From IMG/VR virus record IMGVR_UViG_3300032084_002349, positions 53,169 to 117,168 of that record: DNA of 64,000 nucleotides. One strand, written 5' to 3'. Shown piece by piece: positions 14,916 through 21,973 of this stretch; position 1 is the first letter of the stretch, and each line of letters begins with the position of its first letter. A program made the position numbers and the translations under genes. Origin of the DNA: a virus. The notes under the pieces are model-generated. The model saw nothing but the letters and a program-made list of their open reading frames with translations, did not search any database and was not told the origin of the DNA.

Positions 14916-15833
14916 ATGAGATTTGGTTTATGTTGTATTTCTTTAGATTTACAAGAACTTGATAAAACTCTCAAGTTTCAAACGATGACTTATAAAAGAT
15001 TTAGCCAATTAGATCGTAGTGAAGCATTGTCTATATTGGGTGATCGAATACTTAACAACATGAAAGTTACTGATGCAACAATACAACATTGCGCCAACAA
15101 TAATTATTGCTATAGGATCAGTAGTAATCTTTTTCCTCTCATTACTTATGCTAATGCCGATATTAATCTGGATCAACTTCCAAACTACCAGCAAATAGAA
15201 GAATCCTTTGATAAAATTGCTTACACTATTCAGCAAACTAATGTTAGGGTTTCTTGTCATCCAAGCGAGTTTAATGTCTTAGCATCGACAAATACCGAGG
15301 CAGTAGATAAGACAATTACTGAATTAAATTTTTACAGTAGTTTTCTTGACAGAATAGGTTGTTCTACCGATTATAATTGTCCAATGAATTTACACATCAA
15401 TAATCGACAAGGAAGTAACGATGAAGTTGTGGGAAGATTTATACAAAATTTTAATAGACTTGACGATAATTGTCGTAGCCGTCTGGTTATTGAAAACGAC
15501 GATAAACTTAATTGCTGGTCTGTAAAACAATTAATAGAAGACTTTTATCCTAAAACTAATATACCAATTACATTCGATTATTTACACCATCACTGCCATC
15601 CAGATGGCTGGACAGAGCAACAAGCATTAGAAGAGTGTTATCTTACATGGCATGAATATAGACCACTATTTCATTACAGCGAAAATATACCAGATCACCC
15701 AAACCCTCGCAAACACGCAGATTATGCAGAACATACCTTTAATACATATGGATTGGATTTTGATATAGATATGGAAATAAAAATGAAAGATAAAGCAATA
15801 TCAAAGTATATAGAAGGTGTATTAGTATTATGA
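14916..15833 (+). CDS. uvdE: UV damage endonuclease UvdE
   Basis: 305 aa, normal length for UvdE/UVDE. The N-terminal RFGLCCISLDL, then SCHPSEFNVLAS, LVIENDDKLNCWSV, a TFDYLHHHCHP metal-binding stretch and the terminal FDIDMEIKMKDKAI line up with the TIM-barrel family that uses a metal cluster to nick DNA 5' of UV photoproducts. Strong Shine-Dalgarno and own promoter. Phage copies are known; this supports an aquatic, light-exposed life style (inference). Ends ATGA-coupled to a small membrane gene. Confidence 0.93.
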   Translation: MRFGLCCISLDLQELDKTLKFQTMTYKRFSQLDRSEALSILGDRILNNMKVTDATIQHCANNNYCYRISSNLFPLITYANADINLDQLPNYQQIEESFDKIAYTIQQTNVRVSCHPSEFNVLASTNTEAVDKTITELNFYSSFLDRIGCSTDYNCPMNLHINNRQGSNDEVVGRFIQNFNRLDDNCRSRLVIENDDKLNCWSVKQLIEDFYPKTNIPITFDYLHHHCHPDGWTEQQALEECYLTWHEYRPLFHYSENIPDHPNPRKHADYAEHTFNTYGLDFDIDMEIKMKDKAISKYIEGVLVL

Positions 15834-15976
15834 GTAGTTGGTTAATAGCGTTAACTGGCTGTATATATTTATATGTTAGTTTAGAACAATTATATAAAGG
15901 AAATCCGGGGATGTTTATAGCGTACTTAGGTTATGCTTTTTCTAATATAGGTCTATATTTACTGGCTTCAAAATAA
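15830..15976 (+). CDS. Small two-helix membrane protein, 48 aa
   Basis: Start overlaps the uvdE stop (ATGA). Two membrane helices flank a short loop: WLIALTGCIYLYVSLEQL, then GMFIAYLGYAFSNIGLYLLA. The 'YLGYAFSNIGL' pattern resembles tiny membrane proteins in T4-like cyanophages as far as I recall. Role unknown. Confidence 0.55.
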   Translation: MSSWLIALTGCIYLYVSLEQLYKGNPGMFIAYLGYAFSNIGLYLLASK

Positions 15977-15990
15977 AAAGGAGTTCCAAT

Positions 15991-16143
15991 ATGAAAGAAC
16001 CAAAAAGAATACCTCTTGATCCAACAACACCTAAAATACCAGATGTAAAAAGGATACCTATGCCAAGCATTGAAAAAGAATTACATGATATTATAGAAAA
16101 CTCAAAAGAATATTTAAAACAAACACCTAAAAAACAAGAATAA
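15991..16143 (+). CDS. Proline-rich small protein, 50 aa
   Basis: AAAGGAGTTCCAAT precedes ATG 15991. The product contains two repeats of the kind K-R-I-P-x-x-P (KRIPLDPTTPKIP, KRIPMPSIE) followed by a charged helix. It is the last plus-strand gene before the only minus-strand gene; the two stops converge 3 nt apart. Function unknown. Confidence 0.5.
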   Translation: MKEPKRIPLDPTTPKIPDVKRIPMPSIEKELHDIIENSKEYLKQTPKKQE

Positions 16144-16146
16144 TAC

Positions 16147-16923
16147 TTACTCTACTAAATCTTGTTGAGATATTTTTTCTATAGTTGCTTTTGTTTTTTG
16201 TATCCATTCAAGATAATCACTAATTCTTGTGTGACCAGATTCATCACCATAATCAGAATTACCATTTCCGTCTTTAGCAAATACACATGAATTAATGCCC
16301 GCTAATTTATTGTCTATAAATAAACCACCACCGCTATCACCGGGAGTTATTAAAAATTCTAAAGTAGTTTTTTGATCTGTAGTAGAGCATAATAATACGT
16401 TATCTCTTATTGAGTTAATAACATTTGAGCCAGCCCTTTTCTTGTTATCAAATTTTTTACTATCATAACCAGTAATAAAAGTTCCTGCGTAACCATACCC
16501 TGCTATACTACACACCTGATTTAACTCGTCTTTTTTCTTATATAAGTCTGGATAAAAATCTAATTTGATAGGAGTTGCTAATTTAATTAAAGATATATCA
16601 TTTGAACCAAATTCTTTGGGCTTAAAATTTATATGTGTCGCAACTATACTAGCGACATGAGGTTTACCATCGTGTATCACAGTAAAAGTTATACCATTGG
16701 CAACAACATGAGCCGCTGTAATAACGTAATAAGGATCAATCACAACACAAGAACCGCTATAAGAACTATTTAATTCATCATTCATATGTCCTATTAATTT
16801 TAAAACACATTCATGTTTTTTACCATAGTCAAGATACTGCTCATCTGAGTTATCTGGGTCTATCGTTCCTGCTAAAGTAATAGTAGAAGAAAATAGTAGC
16901 ATTATTAAGAATAGTATTTTCAT
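16147..16923 (-). CDS. Secreted trypsin-like serine protease (only minus-strand gene)
   Basis: 258 aa with a signal peptide (LFLIMLLFSSTITLAG). The chymotrypsin-fold triad is readable: H72 in VITAAHVV, D109 in SNDISLIKL, S197 in TPGDSGGGL, plus cysteine pairs. It would act in the periplasm or outside the cell. Convergent orientation against all neighbours, its own ribosome binding site (AAAGGTG) and own upstream motif on the minus strand mark it as an independently transcribed accessory gene. Substrate unknown; could help release, entry or competition. Confidence 0.9.
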   Translation of the reverse strand: MKILFLIMLLFSSTITLAGTIDPDNSDEQYLDYGKKHECVLKLIGHMNDELNSSYSGSCVVIDPYYVITAAHVVANGITFTVIHDGKPHVASIVATHINFKPKEFGSNDISLIKLATPIKLDFYPDLYKKKDELNQVCSIAGYGYAGTFITGYDSKKFDNKKRAGSNVINSIRDNVLLCSTTDQKTTLEFLITPGDSGGGLFIDNKLAGINSCVFAKDGNGNSDYGDESGHTRISDYLEWIQKTKATIEKISQQDLVE

Positions 16924-16964
16924 GCCACACCTTTATTGTTTTATATATTATAGTTCTATTAAGA

Positions 16965-16971
16965 ATACACC
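16965..16971 (-). promoter_or_regulatory. GGTGTAT motif on the minus strand, before the protease gene
   Basis: Reading the minus strand, GGTGTAT begins 48 nt upstream of the protease ATG, the same spacing as on plus-strand genes. A TATAAT (minus strand) lies between, so a sigma70-type contribution is possible as well. Confidence 0.45.
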
Positions 16972-16999
16972 AATTAAGTAAAAAAACTCAAGATATGTC

Positions 17000-17027
17000 T
17001 TGACATTGACGATAAGTATGTTATACT
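17000..17027 (+). promoter_or_regulatory. Sigma70-type promoter TTGACA-N16-TATACT, extended -10
   Basis: Boxes at 17000-17005 and 17022-17027, spacer TTGACGATAAGTATGT. Near-duplicate of the promoter at 10190 over nearly 30 nt. Drives the zinc-ribbon gene at 17062. Confidence 0.78.
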
Positions 17028-17061
17028 GTTATTATCAGTTTATTTCACAGGAGAACGATCA

Positions 17062-17469
17062 ATGCCTAAAGGTAAAAAGACTTGCGAAAAATGTGGACAT
17101 CAGTGTGGCCCAAGAGCATATATGTGTCCAGAATGTCAACATCCTTTTGTTTTTGCGGTTCAAAGCAAAGAGAAAAAAACTACAAAAATGATTAGGAAAT
17201 TTGATTGGAGAGAGTTAGAAAAGGGAGATACTATTAAAGCCACAGGAGGCCCATATTCTGTGGTAGACGGTGAATTTATTCCTATGGGATGTAGAGGTAG
17301 GTTTACTGTCATAAGCGTTGATAAGAACGGGGTTATAGCCTATGGATCAAAAGAGGGCGGCTTTTGTCACATTTGGATGGGAGAAGACTCTCAATGTGCT
17401 TTAACTAAAATTTGGAGAACTAAGCACAGGTTAGTAAAATTAAAGAAAAAGAATCTCCAACAGGTGTAA
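17062..17469 (+). CDS. Zinc-ribbon protein with C-terminal beta domain, 135 aa
   Basis: CACAGGAGAACG precedes ATG 17062. Residues 8-30 hold a treble-clef/rubredoxin-like zinc site (CEKCGHQCGPRAYMCPEC). The remainder is beta-rich, KGDTIKATGGPYSV...CRGRFTVISVDKNGV...HRLVKLKK, with an SH3/Tudor-like feel. Similar two-part proteins occur as uncharacterised early phage genes. A nucleic-acid or translation-linked role is plausible but unproven. A strong early-type promoter precedes it. Confidence 0.6.
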   Translation: MPKGKKTCEKCGHQCGPRAYMCPECQHPFVFAVQSKEKKTTKMIRKFDWRELEKGDTIKATGGPYSVVDGEFIPMGCRGRFTVISVDKNGVIAYGSKEGGFCHIWMGEDSQCALTKIWRTKHRLVKLKKKNLQQV

Positions 17470-17504
17470 TTATAGATAGTTATATTATACATTGGAGATT
17501 ATAA

Positions 17505-17819
17505 ATGGCAAAAATACACAAAGACAAAGATAGCATAAGAACTATCGAAACTCCATCTCCGTATGGAAGTCACTCTAGTATGGTTGTTAATTTAGACGCT
17601 GAAGCAAGAGGACACAATGTTCCATCAGATAAAGTTATTTGTAAAGATGAAAGAGGATATTACATAACTTATAAAAACAGACTAGATAGTGGATTAGCCG
17701 ACCCCTGCCGCTATGCTTGTCCATTGTGTAGATTTAGTGATCTTAATATAGTATTTACTGATATGCAAATTGTAAACAAGAGTTCAGTGTTTGCAGATGC
17801 TATAGCAATTTTAAAATAA
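17505..17819 (+). CDS. Hypothetical protein with CxxCxxC-like site, 104 aa
   Basis: TTGGAGATTATAA precedes ATG 17505. A C-terminal CRYACPLCRFSDLNIVF segment suggests a small metal site with too few cysteines for a full zinc finger. The N-terminal part is polar. A TATTATA box 30-odd nt upstream may add a promoter. No family recognised. Confidence 0.5.
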   Translation: MAKIHKDKDSIRTIETPSPYGSHSSMVVNLDAEARGHNVPSDKVICKDERGYYITYKNRLDSGLADPCRYACPLCRFSDLNIVFTDMQIVNKSSVFADAIAILK

Positions 17820-17821
17820 GG

Positions 17822-17850
17822 TTGACAAAAACACAAGTTATCAATATCAT
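17822..17850 (+). promoter_or_regulatory. Possible promoter TTGACA-N17-TATCAT
   Basis: A perfect -35 box at 17822-17827 and imperfect -10 at 17845-17850 with 17 bp spacing lie just after the preceding stop and upstream of the HTH gene at 17931. The same bases could start a 38-codon TTG frame; both cannot be used in the same way. Confidence 0.4.
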
Positions 17851-17930
17851 AAAACAGGAATATTGTTTTGGTTGTGGCGACAATGCAATATTATTTATTT
17901 TAAATACGCCATTAAAGTTTAGAGGTAAAA

Positions 17931-18161
17931 ATGACTAAACAGGATCGTGTTATTAACTATCTAGTTAAGGGTAGAACTTTGAGCCAACATAGCGCAGCAA
18001 GTATGTTTGATGTTGGCAATCTAAGGGCAACTATTAGCGATATTAAACCTATGCTAAAATCAGAGGGTTATCTGGTCACTAAGTCTACAGGTAGGAATGG
18101 TGAAACAAGATATGGTGTAACTACTACCAAAAAGCGTAAACAAAAAAGCACTAGGCGTTAA
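17931..18161 (+). CDS. Helix-turn-helix DNA-binding protein, 76 aa
   Basis: A compact winged-helix/HTH fold: QDRVINYLVKGRTLSQHSAASMF forms the first helices, LRATISDIKPMLKSEGY the recognition helix and following strand, and TKSTGRNGETRYGV the wing. The basic tail KKRKQKSTRR adds DNA affinity. Length and layout match the small phage HTH family (HTH_53-like). Likely a transcription regulator; target unknown. Confidence 0.7.
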   Translation: MTKQDRVINYLVKGRTLSQHSAASMFDVGNLRATISDIKPMLKSEGYLVTKSTGRNGETRYGVTTTKKRKQKSTRR

Positions 18162-18193
18162 GCCGAATAATTAGCGTCCCTATTAAAGCCAAG

Positions 18194-18200
18194 GGTGTAT
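18194..18200 (+). promoter_or_regulatory. GGTGTAT motif
   Basis: Located 79 nt before the start at 18273, followed by CTATACTGATACAG. It could feed the membrane-protein gene and the tmRNA. Confidence 0.25.
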
Positions 18201-18272
18201 CATCAAAAATCTATACTGATACAGATGGTTAGGCTTGCTATCACGCTATTTATTTTTATATAAAGGTCTACT

Positions 18273-18449
18273 ATGAATAGAATACATCCCGCTACATGGA
18301 TTTTATGGGGATTATTAATGATTAGTATAGCGACAAATTGGCTGCAACATTCTCAGATAAAAAAACTTGAAAAAGAGTTGCAACCTGTTATAATTAGACA
18401 GAACATTGAGGTTTTCACTAAACCACCAGAAGGCATTAGATTTATATAA
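18273..18449 (+). CDS. Small TM protein directly upstream of tmRNA, 58 aa
   Basis: AAAGGTCTACT precedes ATG 18273. An N-terminal membrane helix (WILWGLLMISIATNWL) is followed by a charged helix (QIKKLEKELQPVIIRQ). Its TAA stop is immediately followed by the first base of the tmRNA, so they probably share a transcript and the mRNA must be cut at that junction. Unknown role. Confidence 0.5.
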   Translation: MNRIHPATWILWGLLMISIATNWLQHSQIKKLEKELQPVIIRQNIEVFTKPPEGIRFI

Positions 18450-18788
18450 GGGGGCGTACTGGTATCGACAGATAAATAGAAGTATAGATTGCATCGACTG
18501 GTTGATCTAAAGGCCAGTTTAAAAATAGATCACATTTTAATTGCCGATACTTCTGTATTAGCACTCGCCGCTTAGGTGGGAGGGGTTACATAAACCTTTT
18601 TACCCAATTATGTTGACTCCGATAATCGGATAGGGAATTATACCTGAATTAAATATAAAGATAAGTGTAATCACTTTGCCGTTGGAAAGACAAACAGTTT
18701 TGTCTGTAGTATTAATAACAACAGACTAACGATGTAGAAGTTTATATGGAATTTATACTGGACAGGGGTTCGACTCCCCTCGCCTCCA
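18450..18788 (+). ncRNA. ssrA: tmRNA (ssrA)
   Basis: 339 nt. The 5' end GGGGGCGTACTGGTATCGACA is the conserved tmRNA start, and the 3' end pairs with it (CGCCTCC, seven pairs with one G-T) after a canonical T-arm GGGGTTCGACTCCCC. The tag frame runs 18543-18572 and ends TAG at 18573: A-D-T-S-V-L-A-L-A-A, i.e. the terminal ALAA degradation signal used by bacterial tmRNA. A pairing-rich pseudoknot region follows. The 3' CCA is not encoded (A then CT). It tags and frees stalled ribosomes; a phage copy may sustain translation late in infection. Confidence 0.95.
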
Positions 18789-18791
18789 CTT

Positions 18792-19073
18792 ATGAAAACT
18801 AAAGCAGTCTTACTATCGTTCTTCTTGCTTTTAAATGCCGTTGAAATAGTTCGGCATAATCAGGTATTCAGATTTTTAATAGACGGCAGACCGAAGCAGA
18901 TAACATACTTTCATAGTACGTTCATGTTTACCCATATTGAAATCGAAGTTACTGAACCAGAGATAAGAAAAGATTGTGCCGCTTTTCAATGTATGAATAT
19001 ATATATATTTTTTGAAAATTTCCATTTACACAATACAATTCATTGGAGATATATTAAGTTTGTAAAAACATAA
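18792..19073 (+). CDS. Hypothetical protein with N-terminal hydrophobic segment, 93 aa
   Basis: ATG 18792 lies 3 nt after the tmRNA body and has no clear ribosome binding site, so translation would need an unprocessed transcript. The N terminus (AVLLSFFLLLNAVEIV) could be a signal or anchor; the rest is aromatic- and His-rich without a known motif. Moderate doubt that it is expressed. Confidence 0.4.
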   Translation: MKTKAVLLSFFLLLNAVEIVRHNQVFRFLIDGRPKQITYFHSTFMFTHIEIEVTEPEIRKDCAAFQCMNIYIFFENFHLHNTIHWRYIKFVKT

Positions 19074-19080
19074 GGTGTAT
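19074..19080 (+). promoter_or_regulatory. GGTGTAT motif, candidate late promoter
   Basis: Immediately after the preceding stop and 49 nt before ATG 19123. It is followed by a partial inverted repeat AGTGTTACAACACACT. Confidence 0.4.
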
Positions 19081-19122
19081 AGTAATAGTGTTACAACACA
19101 CTATAACTTGGAGAAACATCTG

Positions 19123-19377
19123 ATGTTTAAAAAATCTAAACAGCATTTGAGAGATAATGATATGACATATTTACAGCATCTCAGATTTGCTTCAGTCTAT
19201 GGTTTTAAATGTATAATTGCTGGGTGTTTATTAATTTTCCATTCAATTATCCCCGCATGTTTTTCTAAAGCCGGTGCTAATCTAACAAACAAATTAAATA
19301 CAGTTTTTACAGATCAAAACGAGTGGTTAAAAGTAAAAGATAAGATTGAAAAATTTAATAATATATATAAATCATAA
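19123..19377 (+). CDS. DUF6356-like membrane protein, 84 aa
   Basis: Start at 19123 follows CTTGGAGAAACATCTG. The sequence HLRDNDMTYLQHLRFA, a central membrane helix (IIAGCLLIFHSIIPACF) and a C-terminal helix match the DUF6356 pattern (HL..xxMsYxxHLxxA...hxxxPxxF). This family of small bacterial inner-membrane proteins has no known function. Finding it in phage is unusual but I cannot judge how rare. Confidence 0.65.
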   Translation: MFKKSKQHLRDNDMTYLQHLRFASVYGFKCIIAGCLLIFHSIIPACFSKAGANLTNKLNTVFTDQNEWLKVKDKIEKFNNIYKS

Positions 19378-19393
19378 GTCAAAAACGTGAATA

Positions 19394-19528
19394 ATGCCAG
19401 ATTCTAGATTATATAAACCTTGCTTGGGACATAAACACAATTCAGAGTATTATAATAAAGCATTGAGAGATAAAGTATACGAAAAATATAAACAAGATTT
19501 TGAAAGGTTCGGATATGATCCTAAGTAA
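19394..19528 (+). pseudogene. Orphan C-terminal tail of a sulfotransferase, 44 aa
   Basis: The frame ATG 19394 to TAA 19528 encodes CLGHKHNSEYYNKALRDK...YKQDFERFGYDPK, which looks like the last 35 residues of family-2 sulfotransferases (compare the 3740 protein: SKHRPYQEYYNEET...YEQDIELLNYKF). The catalytic part is absent. It lies directly before an intact sulfotransferase (19515) and probably is a remnant of a second copy. It could also be a retained mini-gene. Confidence 0.5.
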
Positions 19529-20117
19529 AACATATGCTATATTGTTTATAGCAATACAAAAAACAGGAACAACCAGTATAGAAAAAGCATTACGAGAGTA
19601 TTTATATCCGCATGTTGTATCTAGTACAGTTAAAATCAAAAAAAGACCAAACTTTAGGTATAAACATAATTCAGCAGAAATACTTGCTGATTGTCCAGAA
19701 ATAAATTCTATTTGGGATAAGTTATTTAAATTCTCTTTTGTTAGAAATCCTTGGGATTTATGTGTTTCTCATTATTTTTACAGACAGAGGGAGGGACATG
19801 AAGAAACAATCGACACTCCTTTTAGAGAATGGTTGATGAATGATAAAAAACGAGAACCTATTATGTGGCAAGCATCTACACAATATGACTGTTTAACTGT
19901 GAATGGTGATTTAGCAGTAGATTTTGTAGGAAAGTTTGAAAATTTACAAAATGATTTCAATAAAGTTTGTAAGCATATGAATATAACCTCAATACAACTA
20001 GATAATTGTAATAGTACTAAGCATCAACACTACTCAACATATTATGATAAAGAAACTAAAGAACACGTTTTTAATCTGTTCAAAAAAGACATAAAGGCTT
20101 TTAATTATGGGTTTTAA
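19515..20117 (+). CDS. Sulfotransferase family 2-like protein
   Basis: About 200 aa from ATG 19515 (ATG five codons after a TTG alternative at 19500). PAPS loop LFIAIQKTGTTSIEKAL and 3'-phosphate strand FSFVRNPWDLCVSHYF are clear; VDFVGKFENLQNDF and KHQHYSTYYDKETKEHV are the usual C-terminal landmarks. Expected to sulfate a sugar. It overlaps the GT2 gene at 20107 by 11 nt, so the two products likely act on the same glycan. Confidence 0.87.
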   Translation: MILSKTYAILFIAIQKTGTTSIEKALREYLYPHVVSSTVKIKKRPNFRYKHNSAEILADCPEINSIWDKLFKFSFVRNPWDLCVSHYFYRQREGHEETIDTPFREWLMNDKKREPIMWQASTQYDCLTVNGDLAVDFVGKFENLQNDFNKVCKHMNITSIQLDNCNSTKHQHYSTYYDKETKEHVFNLFKKDIKAFNYGF

Positions 20118-20886
20118 TTTTGTGTTTATTATACCTTCTTATAACAATAAAGATTGGTATGAGTACAATATTAAGTCAATAGCAAAACAAAAATACGATA
20201 ATTGGAGAGTAATATATATAGATGATCACTCTACTGATAATACATTGAAATTAGTAAAAGACTATGTGAAAAATTTAGGCTTAACTAAAAAATTTACTTA
20301 TCTACAAAACCCAAAAAAAATAGGGCCAGCAGGATCAAGATATCAAGGGTATATGAATACTAATGATGATGAAATATGCTGTATGCTAGATGGAGATGAT
20401 TGGTTGTACGGAGATAGTGTTTTAAATATTTTAAACACTGAATATGATGCTGGATATAATTGCACTTATGGTTCGTATCTCAGCACGGGTACTAATATGT
20501 CTAGACCTAGAAAAGATTTTCGTAATATTGTTCATCGTCAAAAATCTTATAGAAATACTATGTCAAACTCGGCATCTCATTTAAGAACTATGAAGAGTCA
20601 ATTAATCAATAGTATAAATCCATCCCATTATTTACAAATAGATAATCAATGGATACAAGTAGGAACAGATATGGCTGAAATGTTTTATGTTTTAGAACAA
20701 GAAAACAGCAGACCTAAATATATTGATAAACCAATTTATGTTTACAATACAAATAATTCTATACGGTATAATACTTCATACTATCATTATGTTGATAATA
20801 TTAATGGTGTAAATGATGCTATATGTAACTCAGAAATGAGAGTCTATAGGGAAAAAGTGAATGATTTTATCAAAAATGCTAGGTAG
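20107..20886 (+). CDS. GT2-family glycosyltransferase
   Basis: 259 aa with a GT-A fold: FVFIIPSYNNKDWYEYNIKSI at the N terminus, VIYIDDHSTDNTL (first aspartate pair), GPAGSRYQGYMN and the DxD strand CCMLDGDDWLYGD. This is the family-2 layout for inverting enzymes using nucleotide sugars at the inner face of the membrane. The C-terminal third (HYLQIDNQWIQVGTDMAEM) is more variable and probably binds the acceptor. Unknown sugar. Confidence 0.85.
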   Translation: MGFNFVFIIPSYNNKDWYEYNIKSIAKQKYDNWRVIYIDDHSTDNTLKLVKDYVKNLGLTKKFTYLQNPKKIGPAGSRYQGYMNTNDDEICCMLDGDDWLYGDSVLNILNTEYDAGYNCTYGSYLSTGTNMSRPRKDFRNIVHRQKSYRNTMSNSASHLRTMKSQLINSINPSHYLQIDNQWIQVGTDMAEMFYVLEQENSRPKYIDKPIYVYNTNNSIRYNTSYYHYVDNINGVNDAICNSEMRVYREKVNDFIKNAR

Positions 20887-21616
20887 CATAATCATATTAT
20901 CAATGAGCAAAAGTATTCATAGAAGAAAATTTATGAATTTTAAGATGAAAAATATAGGATTAAATAATTACTTATACTTCAATGCAATAGATGGTAAGAA
21001 ATGTAAATCGTATAACGATTATGAAAATTACTGTAGAAAAAACCATCAGAAAATTTTAACTGGAGATAAAGGCGCTTTTGGATGTCTATTAAGTTACCAG
21101 ATGTTATTTAATCACTTACTAACAGAAGAAATAAATTCTTGTTTAGTAATAGAAGATGATGTGTATTTTCATAAAAAGTTTAAAGAAAATTTAAACAATC
21201 TATATTTAGAGAATATATTTGATCAGTATGATTTAATTTATTTTGGTTACAATAATTACTCTCTATCTACAGTTCAACAAACAGCGATCCAAACCAATCA
21301 AAAGAATATACCAGTATCCGAAAACAGAAAATTTATTACTTGTGGAACATATGCTATTTGGTATTCATTGAAAGCAATACACAAACTGTCAGACAAATTA
21401 AACAATTTAGATTATAGTGAAATAGTACCAATAGATCATATTGTTTGGAAGGAAGCATCTAAACTTAAATCCACTATATTAAATCCACCTCTTTGTATTA
21501 GTGAGATTAGAGATAGTGATATAAGAATGCCTAGAAATATGCATGGTTTTTGGAAGAAAAAGGGATTTGATCTTCAAGATTACATGAATATTGATCAATA
21601 TGAAAATTTTATGTAA
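20876..21616 (+). CDS. GT25-like glycosyltransferase
   Basis: Start 20876 (11 nt overlap with GT2); 20861 is an alternative. SIIILSMSKSIHRRKFMN, then YFNAIDG, GDKGAFGCLLSYQMLFNHLL and the acidic strand CLVIEDDVYFH match GT25 family order. The C terminus holds DHIVWKEA, the family's D-x-x-x-W-like feature. Retaining or inverting chemistry cannot be told. Third gene of a sulfotransferase-GT2-GT25 unit. Confidence 0.78.
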   Translation: MLGSIIILSMSKSIHRRKFMNFKMKNIGLNNYLYFNAIDGKKCKSYNDYENYCRKNHQKILTGDKGAFGCLLSYQMLFNHLLTEEINSCLVIEDDVYFHKKFKENLNNLYLENIFDQYDLIYFGYNNYSLSTVQQTAIQTNQKNIPVSENRKFITCGTYAIWYSLKAIHKLSDKLNNLDYSEIVPIDHIVWKEASKLKSTILNPPLCISEIRDSDIRMPRNMHGFWKKKGFDLQDYMNIDQYENFM

Positions 21617-21657
21617 AGATTTAACAAATATTAGTTATTAATTGATAGGATATCATA

Positions 21658-21912
21658 ATGAGTAAAGACACAGAATTAAAAATTCTAAAACTAGAATTAA
21701 AACAACAAGAAATTTTGGAGAAAAATTTAGCAAAAAAAATACAAAGATATGAACATGCTAATAAATTAGTAAGAAATACTATAGCACAACAGGATATAGA
21801 CGACCTAAAAACAGAGCAAGAAACTGCCCAACTTCAAAAAGAAATTTTGTCATCAAAAATAGAATCTATACAAGAGTTATTTACTGGTGATTCCACTAAA
21901 GATTGTGATTGA
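21658..21912 (+). CDS. Coiled-coil protein, 84 aa
   Basis: GATAGGATATCATA precedes ATG 21658. Nearly the whole protein is heptad-like and charged (KILKLELKQQEILEKNLAKK; TEQETAQLQKEILSSKIE), ending in an acidic tail. The -35 box of the ligase promoter starts at its stop. No family recognised; scaffold-like. Confidence 0.5.
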   Translation: MSKDTELKILKLELKQQEILEKNLAKKIQRYEHANKLVRNTIAQQDIDDLKTEQETAQLQKEILSSKIESIQELFTGDSTKDCD

Positions 21913-21937
21913 CAATTACCGATGAATAGTATATACT
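21909..21937 (+). promoter_or_regulatory. Sigma70-type promoter TTGACA-N17-TATACT
   Basis: Boxes at 21909-21914 and 21932-21937; spacer has ACCGATGAATAG. The -35 overlaps the preceding stop. Drives the DNA ligase. Confidence 0.75.
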
Positions 21938-21973
21938 GCAAGTAACAGGAATCACAGGACACAGGATATTATA

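Noticed and set aside
15814-15833. GGTGTAT inside the end of uvdE
   Set aside because: Only 16 nt before the next start, and inside coding sequence; more likely chance.
17822-17938. 38-codon TTG-start frame with CFGCGD overlapping the HTH start
   Set aside because: Only a TTG start without ribosome binding site, and the same bases form a plausible -35 box; kept as a weak possibility only.
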